Under the pieces are notes generated by a model. It was not told the DNA's origin and made no database searches. It worked only from the letters and a program-made list of their open reading frames with translations. 33,647 nucleotides of DNA from Rhodoferax sp. (GTDB taxonomy: Bacteria; Pseudomonadota; Gammaproteobacteria; Burkholderiales; Burkholderiaceae_C): positions 1 through 33,647 of the forward strand of contig NZ_JANXUQ010000031.1 in assembly GCF_025356155.1 (NCBI RefSeq). Direction: 5' to 3'. Made by a program: the position numbers and the translations under genes. Below are positions 27,770-33,647 of this stretch, in pieces; position 1 is the stretch's first letter; each line of letters begins with the position of its first letter.

Positions 27770-29908
27770 ATGGCTGCAAATTTCTTTCGTCTGGATGGTC
27801 TGCATGACACGCTGGTACTGCATTCCGAGCAGAACCGGCTACCGCGCTTGTTGTATTGGGGTAGCCCTCTACCACAGGGTACGGACATGGACTCGCTTGC
27901 AATGGCCGCCCAAAGACCGGTGCCACATGGTGGGCTCGATCAAGAGGAAGAGGTGTCTTGGCTACCGGAGCCGGGCCGCGGATTTACTGATGCGCCGGGC
28001 TTGGTCATGCGACGCGGTTCGCGCGGGCTGTACACACAGCTTCACATCACGTCGGCTCGAGCTATTGCACATGGATGGGAAATCGAGTGTGCGGACGCTC
28101 TAGCCCAGATCAGCGTGGTTCTAAACATTGACATGGAGCCAACGACCGGCGTAGTAAGTGCACGCAGCGGCCTGACGAATCAAGGCATCGACAACGTGCA
28201 GATTGATTGGTTTGCCAGCATCACATTGCCGGTGCCAGAGTATTTGCAGCATCGCCATTCGATTGGTGGACGCTGGAGTGAAGAATTCCGCCTCACCCGC
28301 GAGCCTATTGGCAGCGCCGGATGGCTTCAGGAGTCACGCCTTGGTAGAACCTCTCACCATGCGTTTCCGGGTCTGCTGCTCAGCGCCGGGGACGCGCAAG
28401 CCAGTCAGGGCGAGGTCTGGGCCGGCCACCTAGCCTGGTCTGGCAACCATCGCACCCTGCTTCAGCGTTGTCGCATGGGTGGGATGCAATGGCAAATGGG
28501 TGAGCTACTGCTGCCCGGAGAGGTGGATTTGGCGCCGCAGGAAACCTACACCACCCCGGTTGCGCACTTCGCCCGGAGCGGCACGGGGCATCGCAATCTG
28601 AGCTACCGTTGGCATCAGTTTGTGCGTTCCCAGGTGCTGCCCCAGCCACACACACCTAAAACGCGCCCGGTGCAGTTCAGCACATGGGAGGCAACCTACT
28701 TTGACCACGATGCACGACGGTTGCGCGCCTTGGCCGAGGCCGCAGCTGAACTTGGAGTGGAGCGCTTTGTTTTGGACGATGGCTGGTTTGTGGGGCGCCA
28801 CGATGACCGAGCGGGACTCGGTGATTGGGACCCATGTCCTGCGCGCTATCCCCAAGGCCTAGGCCCGTTGGCAGAACATTGCCGCGACCTGGGTATGGAG
28901 TTCGGCTTATGGGTCGAGCCTGAAAGCGTAAGCGCCAACAGCAACCTGTACCGCGCGCATCCCGATTGGGTTCTGGGCATTGCCGACCTTCCACAACCCT
29001 TGGGGCGGCACCAGTACGTACTGAACATGGGACTGCCCGAGGTCCGTGCCTATTTGTTTGAAAGCCTGAGCCGTCTCTTGCGCGGCACTCCCATCTGCTT
29101 TCTGAAGTGGGATATGAACCGTGACATGACCCACGCCGTAGGCTTGAACGGACGTGCCGGGGCGCATGCACACGTCCTTGGGCTATATGCCTTGCTCGAT
29201 CAGTTGCGTGAGGCATACCCCTACTTGCAGATCGAAACCTGCGCTTCCGGCGGCGCGCGGGCTGATTTTGGTATCCTGCGCCGCACCGACCGTGTCTGGG
29301 TGTCTGACTGCAACGACCCTCTATCGCGCCAGCGAATTCAACAGGGCTTCCTGCTCTTCTTCCCGCCCGAACTGATGGGCGCACATGTGGGCGACGCACG
29401 CAGCCACACCAACGGTAGGACTGCCAGCATAGCTTTACGCACGTTGAGCGCACTCTTCGGCCACATGGGAATCGAAGCCAACCTGTTGAACATGCGAGGC
29501 GAGGATCTGGATTTCCTGCGAACTGCACTGCACGTTTACAAAGAACACAGAGACTGGATTCACCAAGGTTTCGTGGCTGAAGTTGAACATCCCGACCCGC
29601 ATCTGCACGTCGTCAGCGCAATCGCACAGGACTTGGGAAAGGCCTTGCTGAGCGTCGTAGTTTTGGAGAGCACCCGTACCAGCGTGGCAGCCCCCGTGCG
29701 ACTGCGCGGACTGGATCGCGAAGCCGTCTATCGCGTTCGCGTACACCCTCACTGGTTGGCCCGAGCCGCTGCAGGAAAGACCAGCTCTGCATTCCATCAG
29801 GGGACCACGCTGGCCCTAAGCGGAAGTGTTCTGGCCGAACACGGTTTGCAAATCCCGGTGCTGACGGTGGGTGACTGTATCTTGTTAGAGCTGCTGCGCG
29901 ATGTTTGA
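27770..29908 (+). CDS. Alpha-galactosidase, glycoside hydrolase family 36
   Basis: This is a retaining alpha-galactosidase of 712 residues, cytoplasmic (no signal peptide), which removes terminal alpha-linked galactose, for example alpha-1,6-Gal of melibiose, raffinose or digalactosyl units. The N-terminal beta-sandwich domain covers about residues 1-290. The catalytic barrel contains FVLDDGWF (333-340), the nucleophile Asp448 in FLKWDMNRD, the ETCASGGARADF motif (489-500) and the acid/base Asp513 in WVSDCND. The gene is divergent from the hydrolase/beta-galactosidase operon. Its leader is about 18 bases if TATAAT at 27740 is the -10 box, and it lacks a clear Shine-Dalgarno. With GH42, GalK and GalT it completes cytoplasmic breakdown of an alpha-Gal-beta-Gal type glycan. 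Confidence 0.94.
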   Translation: MAANFFRLDGLHDTLVLHSEQNRLPRLLYWGSPLPQGTDMDSLAMAAQRPVPHGGLDQEEEVSWLPEPGRGFTDAPGLVMRRGSRGLYTQLHITSARAIAHGWEIECADALAQISVVLNIDMEPTTGVVSARSGLTNQGIDNVQIDWFASITLPVPEYLQHRHSIGGRWSEEFRLTREPIGSAGWLQESRLGRTSHHAFPGLLLSAGDAQASQGEVWAGHLAWSGNHRTLLQRCRMGGMQWQMGELLLPGEVDLAPQETYTTPVAHFARSGTGHRNLSYRWHQFVRSQVLPQPHTPKTRPVQFSTWEATYFDHDARRLRALAEAAAELGVERFVLDDGWFVGRHDDRAGLGDWDPCPARYPQGLGPLAEHCRDLGMEFGLWVEPESVSANSNLYRAHPDWVLGIADLPQPLGRHQYVLNMGLPEVRAYLFESLSRLLRGTPICFLKWDMNRDMTHAVGLNGRAGAHAHVLGLYALLDQLREAYPYLQIETCASGGARADFGILRRTDRVWVSDCNDPLSRQRIQQGFLLFFPPELMGAHVGDARSHTNGRTASIALRTLSALFGHMGIEANLLNMRGEDLDFLRTALHVYKEHRDWIHQGFVAEVEHPDPHLHVVSAIAQDLGKALLSVVVLESTRTSVAAPVRLRGLDREAVYRVRVHPHWLARAAAGKTSSAFHQGTTLALSGSVLAEHGLQIPVLTVGDCILLELLRDV

Positions 29909-29922
29909 TTCGCACTGAATCG

Positions 29923-29945
29923 ATTATTGACTTAGTATTAATATC
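29923..29945. promoter_or_regulatory. Weak operator-like site after the alpha-galactosidase
   Basis: ATTATTG followed after nine (not ten) bases by TAATATC resembles the shared dyad at 6/7 and 5/7. It lies 15 bases past the alpha-galactosidase stop with no gene following before the insertion sequence. It may be a relic of a promoter for a gene lost when mobile elements entered, or chance in AT-rich DNA. Nothing else is seen in 29909-30093. Confidence 0.25.
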
Positions 29946-30093
29946 GCTTAGGGATGGTCTGAATATCTCGCTGCCAATTGAGGTAGCGAGTCTGTAGTTT
30001 TCAAATGACGGGATTTGACGCACAAGCTTTCAAAGGCGGCACCATTTCTTGCACCCATTGGGCAGTTTTTGGGCCCTTGCTGGGCATTTACTC

Positions 30094-31425
30094 GGGGTGT
30101 AAGAAGTTTTGTGTAAACGGTCTTTTGGCAGGAAACTGCCGCCTTGCATGGAGCAATGATGACCGTAGAAATGAAACCCTTACCCACCGAACTGATAGAC
30201 GCACTACTGGCAGACTATAAAAAGCCTGAAGATCTGATTGGCCAGAACGGCATCCTCAAGCAACTCACAAAAGCCCTGGTTGAACGCGCACTACAGGCCG
30301 AACTGACTGACCACCTGGGACATGGCAACAATGAACTGGTGGCCAACGAGGCAGGTAACACCCGCAACGGACGCAGTAAAAAGACCCTCAAGGACGACTT
30401 CGGTGAATTACCCATTGAAATCCCCCGCGACCGGGCTGGCACGTTCGAGCCACAAATCATCACCAAGCACCAGCCCCGCTGGAGCGGCTTTGACGACAAG
30501 ATACTGTCGCTCTACGCACGGGGCATGACAGTGCGAGAGATTCAAAGCCTACCTGCAGGAAATGTACGGCGCAGAGGTATCACCCACGCTGATTTCCTCT
30601 GTGACTGACGCCGTTCTGGATGAAGTCAAAACCTGGCAGTCCCGCCCACTAGACGCCCTGTACCCCATCGTCTGCATGGACTGCATACACGTCAAGGTGC
30701 GCGACAGCGGCGCTGTTCGGGTTAAGGCTTTGTACCTAGCCATTGGCGTTAACCTGGAGGGCATCGAGGAGGGGCTGGGCCTGTGGATGGCCCAGACCGA
30801 AGGTGCCAAGTTCTGGCTACAGGTGGTGACCGAGCTGAAGAACCGGGGTGTGGCCGACATCTTTATCGCCTGCGTGGACGGCCTCAAGGGTTTCCCGGAC
30901 GCGATTGAGGCGGTGTTCCCCAATACTGCCGTGCAACTGTGCTTGGTCCACATGGTGCGCCGCAGCCTGAACTTCGTGGGCTGGAAACAGCGCAAGGAAG
31001 TCGCCGCCGATTTGCGCCTGATTTACAGCGCAGCAACCGAAGACGAGGCTTTGCTCAGGCTCACGGAATTCGAGGACAAGTGGGAGGCATCGTTCGCACC
31101 GATTGGCCAGTCCTGGCGACGCCACTGGGCACGCCTGACGCCGTTCTTTGACTACCCCGCCGACATCCGTAAAGTGATTTACACGACTAACACCATTGAA
31201 TCGGTGAACATGAGCCTGAGGAAAATCACCGAGACCCGAGGCTCGTTTCCAACCGATGAGGCCGTGTTCAAACTGTTCTACCTGGCACTGAACAACATCG
31301 GCCAGAAGTGGAACATGTCGATACGGGATTGGAAGGCAGCCCTGAATCGCTTTACTATCTAGTTTGACGAGCGCATGCCGAGCGTCTAACTTAACCGCCG
31401 TTTACACAAAATTCGGGACACCCTC
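30094..31425 (+). mobile_element. IS256-family insertion sequence
   Basis: The element is about 1.33 kb long. Terminal inverted repeats are visible: GTTTTGTGTAAACGG at 30106-30120 on the left and its inverse CCGTTTACACAAAAT at 31398-31412 on the right, differing at one base, and GGGTGT at the outer left end matches ACACCC at the right end. Flanks are CATTTACTC (30085-30093) and CATTTCCTC (31426-31434), a possible 9-base target duplication with one mismatch. The single transposase gene is frameshifted, so the copy is probably not autonomous. Confidence 0.85.
30156..31362 (+). pseudogene. IS256-family transposase, frameshifted
   Basis: This is a DDE transposase of the mutator/IS256 class. The N-terminal part reads MTVEMKPLPTELIDALLADY through GMTVREIQS. 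The frame then breaks: an extra C at about 30548-30549 shifts the reading frame, and the protein continues in another frame with YLQEMYGAEVSPTLIS through RDWKAALNRF. Joined, it would be about 400 residues, the normal family length. The catalytic residues are present: Asp in VCMDCIHVKV, Asp in ACVDGLKGFPDA and Glu in TNTIESVNMSLRK. IS256 elements do not normally use programmed frameshifting, so this is a disabling mutation or a sequencing error. Confidence 0.9.
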
Positions 31426-31449
31426 CATTTCCTCGGGTTTCGGACGCAC

Positions 31450-31785
31450 TCATCCCCGCACTCCCATCAATTTGCCGCGCACCATCCACAATTTTGAGAG
31501 CGCAAACAGTGTGACGAGTTGGGCGGTGTTCTTCTTCAAACCGCGATAGCGCACCTTCACATATCCGAACTGGCGCTTGATCACCCGAAACGGATGCTCC
31601 ACTTTGGCCCGGATACCGGCTTTGATCTTTTCCGCTTTGTCGAGCAAAGCATCTGCTGCATTTTCCTTGTTCAAGGCCCGGCGTTTGCCCGGTCGCACGG
31701 CGATGTGCCGGGTCCTTTGCCAATGCCTGCTGTTGGCCCCACAGCCGAAGTCTAGCCTCCAGGCACGTCTGCTGACTTCAGCCAA
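31450..31785 (-). pseudogene. IS5-family transposase remnant (C-terminal fragment)
   Basis: The C-terminal part of an IS5-type transposase is clear: RPGKRRALNKENAADALLDK, then KAGIRAKVEHPFRVIKRQFG and KVRYRGLKKNTAQLVTLFAL. The catalytic Glu region lies in KVEHPFRVIKRQFG. Most of the protein, including both catalytic Asp regions, is missing, and the first 40 or so codons do not align with the family, suggesting an internal deletion or frame change. It abuts the right end of the IS256 element, so two insertion events have accumulated here. Confidence 0.8.
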
Positions 31786-31808
31786 TTTGGCGTGGGCTTG
31801 CTTGCGGA

Positions 31809-32291
31809 TTAATAAACCCGCAGCACTTTAAATTGCTGTCGGATTGGAGCGACCTGTATCCACAGCTCATCACCCTCACATTTACCCAGCATGGCCCTGC
31901 CCAAAGGGGCTTCGCTGCTGATGACCTGAACGAGCTGAGCGCCGCTGACCAACTTCATACTGCCCCCATCCGGCCCGAGAAAAAGCTGTTGCTGCTTGTC
32001 GTCGGAATCGACTAGGCAAACCAGCGCGCCGAGCCGTATACCTTTGCTGGCGTCGTAGGGGCACGGGCGGAATTGGCGCCAATTGGCCATCGCCTGGCGG
32101 ATGCCTTCTGCGCGACGAGCCTGGCCGGTGGCCAGGTAGGCGGCTTCGAGTCCCAATGTGTCGTATCTGTTTTCGGCAATGTTTTCTTCGTGAGTCGCCG
32201 TTTCATGGGCCGCACGCACTGCCTGTTCGACTTGCAGCAGGTCTTCGGCGAGCCGCTCCAGCACTTGCTGCTGCAGCAAGAATTTATCCAT
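31809..32291 (-). CDS. GreA/GreB-family transcription elongation factor-like protein
   Basis: This 160-residue protein has a helical N-terminus (about residues 1-75, LLQQQVLERLAEDLLQVEQAV) resembling the coiled-coil that enters the RNA polymerase secondary channel. Its C-terminal domain (about 85-160) is of the GreA/GreB/Rnk type, with IRLGALVCLVDSDDKQQQLFLG and the typical ISSEAPLGRAMLGKCEGDEL. It may modulate RNA polymerase, but the acidic tip residues of GreA are not obvious, so a cleavage function is not claimed. It is a single gene next to the insertion sequences and is probably part of the ancestral backbone. Confidence 0.8.
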   Translation of the reverse strand: MDKFLLQQQVLERLAEDLLQVEQAVRAAHETATHEENIAENRYDTLGLEAAYLATGQARRAEGIRQAMANWRQFRPCPYDASKGIRLGALVCLVDSDDKQQQLFLGPDGGSMKLVSGAQLVQVISSEAPLGRAMLGKCEGDELWIQVAPIRQQFKVLRVY

Positions 32292-32716
32292 GATGAAAGG
32301 TAGGCATCTCGAAAAGCGTGGGAGCAGGTCTTGATTATGAAGCGCTTTACCAGCCTTAGACGCTTCTGCTGGCTTCAGTTAACTTCAGCTATGCGGCTGC
32401 GTATCCCGCGGTGCGACAAGTGGGAGCGATTGTCTTCAAGAAAGCAGTCACTGGCCAACTTCCTCAAGTGGCCCGGACCAGCTATACACAAATTCTGTGG
32501 GCGCTTGTGGACAAGTCTGGCAAATAGGCGTTTGCGTGGCGTAGACATTGGGGCCCATTAGACTGCCTGTTCGATAGGCACCGGAATACATCACCTGTCT
32601 TTAGCGGTTACACAACCGTCTCTGACATTTGATGCCACCAAGAAGTCGTCACGTACCCAATGGTCGTCAGAGGCCCATTCATTTTCTGTGACGACACAGA
32701 CCTCGTCACAAATGCA
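32292..32716. other. Intergenic region with DnaA-box-like sequences
   Basis: No gene is supported here; a 76-codon open frame at 32331 has no family resemblance. At 32482-32490 CTATACACA and at 32506-32514 TGTGGACAA (inverse of TTGTCCACA) resemble the DnaA box TTATCCACA at 7/9 and 8/9 positions, with a partial TGTGG at 32496 between them. The rest shows nothing recognisable. Confidence 0.35.
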
Positions 32717-32741
32717 AAACGCCCTCACTGGGAGGGCGTTT
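32717..32741 (-). terminator. Intrinsic terminator downstream of the initiator tRNA
   Basis: AAACGCCCTC (32717-32726) pairs perfectly with GAGGGCGTTT (32732-32741) over a five-base loop. On the minus strand the stem is followed by TTTTGCATTTG-type sequence. It lies 25 bases after the tRNA and should end the rpoA-rplQ-tRNA transcript. Confidence 0.75.
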
Positions 32742-32766
32742 GCTCAACGTAAGTCGTTGATTTGAT

Positions 32767-32843
<77 letters not shown>

Positions 32844-32861
32844 GTAAGCTATAAGTATACC

Positions 32862-33260
32862 TTATTCTGCGGCGATATTTGCAGCTTCTTCAACAGAAGT
32901 TTCTGCACGGTCGACCAATTCAACCAAAGCCATGGGCGCATTGTCGCCAACACGGAAACCCATTTTCAGAATGCGTGTATAGCCACCGGGACGGGCGTTG
33001 AAACGCGGCCCCAGATCGTTGAAGAGTTTGGTGACACTGTCACGGTCGCGCAGGCGGTCAAACGCCAGACGGCGGTTGGCAACGGTAGCAACCTTGGCCA
33101 GAGTGATCATGGGTTCGATCACGCGGCGCAGTTCTTTGGCCTTGGGCACTGTGGTCTTGATGACTTCATGCTCGATGAGCGAGTTCATCATGTTGCGCAG
33201 CATCGCCAGGCGGTGCGATGTGGTGCGATTGAGTTTACGTAATCCGAGTCCGTGGCGCAT
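32862..33260 (-). CDS. rplQ: 50S ribosomal protein L17
   Basis: This 132-residue protein of the large subunit opens with [20 protein letters not shown], the unmistakable L17 start, and has [14 protein letters not shown] in the middle and [20 protein letters not shown] near the end. A short acidic/alanine C-terminal tail ([11 protein letters not shown]) is typical of betaproteobacteria. It follows rpoA after 99 bases, which contain an AATGCCC/GGGCATT hairpin with a GAAA loop (33314-33331) but no T-run. Confidence 0.97.
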   Translation of the reverse strand: MRHGLGLRKLNRTTSHRLAMLRNMMNSLIEHEVIKTTVPKAKELRRVIEPMITLAKVATVANRRLAFDRLRDRDSVTKLFNDLGPRFNARPGGYTRILKMGFRVGDNAPMALVELVDRAETSVEEAANIAAE

Positions 33261-33359
33261 GGTATTTCCTTCAGTTATGTGCGGGCAGCCGTATCAGGTA
33301 CTGCCCGTGGCGCAATGCCCTTTCGGGCATTTATTTATTTAATTTCTTCCAAGAAGCGA

Positions 33360-33647
33360 TTAACGCTTCTCGAGTGCGGCCGGTGGCCAGCTCTCGAGCT
33401 TCATGCCCAAGGTCAGTCCACGGGAAGCCAGCACTTCCTTGATTTCATTGAGCGACTTGCGCCCCAGATTCGGTGTTTTCAACAGCTCATTTTCAGTACG
33501 CTGAATCAAATCGCCGATGTAGTAGATATTTTCTGCCTTCAGGCAGTTTGCCGACCGAACCGTCAGTTCAAGCTCGTCCACCGGACGCAACAGGATAGGA
33601 TCGAACTGCGTGCTGCCGCGTGGTGCCGGCGCGTCAAACGCTGCCAG
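33360..33647 (-). CDS. rpoA: RNA polymerase alpha subunit (3' part)
   Basis: This is the C-terminal domain of RpoA, continuing beyond the window edge (the frame is open to 33647, reading [18 protein letters not shown]). The alpha-CTD helices are visible: [20 protein letters not shown], then [20 protein letters not shown], with the conserved residues that contact UP-element DNA. It ends [10 protein letters not shown], a betaproteobacterial-type tail. It is upstream of rplQ in the usual alpha operon order. Confidence 0.97.
   Translation of the reverse strand: MAAFDAPAPRGSTQFDPILLRPVDELELTVRSANCLKAENIYYIGDLIQRTENELLKTPNLGRKSLNEIKEVLASRGLTLGMKLESWPPAALEKR

Noticed and set aside
30144..31362. Two separate transposase genes (154 and 266 codons)
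   Set aside because: Together they form one IS256 transposase interrupted by a one-base insertion.
32331..32561. 76-codon open frame between the GreA-like gene and the tRNA
   Set aside because: No family resemblance, no ribosome site of note, and it overlaps DnaA-box-like sequence.
33314..33331. Hairpin AATGCCC/GGGCATT between rpoA and rplQ as a terminator
   Set aside because: On the transcribed (minus) strand it is followed by GCGCC, not a T-run, and termination before rplQ would be unlikely.

Overview
The window looks like the chromosome of a betaproteobacterium of the order Burkholderiales, probably Comamonadaceae. This is inferred from the style of the rpoA-rplQ pair, pobA, the monomeric isocitrate dehydrogenase and the liv-type transporter; no marker gene was compared computationally. 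Core genes occupy both ends and an accessory catabolic island of about 22 kb lies between them.

Bases 1-7.9 kb: the 3' end of a monomeric isocitrate dehydrogenase; pobA (4-hydroxybenzoate 3-monooxygenase), divergent from an IclR-family regulator with palindromic sites between them; and a complete branched-chain/aromatic-acid type ABC transporter (livK, a spacer with a long imperfect hairpin, then livH-livM-livG-livF overlapping end to end).

Bases 8.2-20.9 kb: a secreted alpha/beta hydrolase; a TetR regulator; a four-gene operon (AMP-dependent ligase, two-domain VOC protein, two SDR dehydrogenases); a divergent TonB-dependent receptor; a GPH/MelB-type sugar symporter; a secreted hydrolase clearly related to PET hydrolases/cutinases but without disulfides; and a shortened homologue of lipase chaperones (Lif).

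Bases 21.0-29.9 kb: a family VIII (beta-lactamase-fold) esterase; a tightly coupled operon of an epoxide-hydrolase-like protein, GH42 beta-galactosidase, galT and galK; and a divergent GH36 alpha-galactosidase. No galE is present in the window.

The most interesting signal is regulatory. A 24-bp dyad, GTTATTG-N10-CAATAAC (one copy a perfect inverted repeat), recurs in front of the secreted hydrolase, the TetR gene, the ligase/receptor divergent promoters and the alpha-galactosidase/epoxide-hydrolase divergent promoters. It ties the esterase/receptor half to the galactose half as one probable TetR regulon. A coherent reading is that the locus takes apart an acylated galactoside. Plant galactolipids (alpha-Gal-beta-Gal-diacylglycerol) would use the esterases, the MelB-like importer, alpha- and beta-galactosidase, GalK/GalT and an acyl-CoA ligase. 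This is inference; a galactosylated aromatic or terpenoid ester is a serious alternative.

Bases 30.0-33.6 kb: an IS256-family element with a frameshifted transposase, an IS5-family remnant, a GreA/GreB-like factor, a terminator, an initiator tRNA, rplQ and the 3' end of rpoA.
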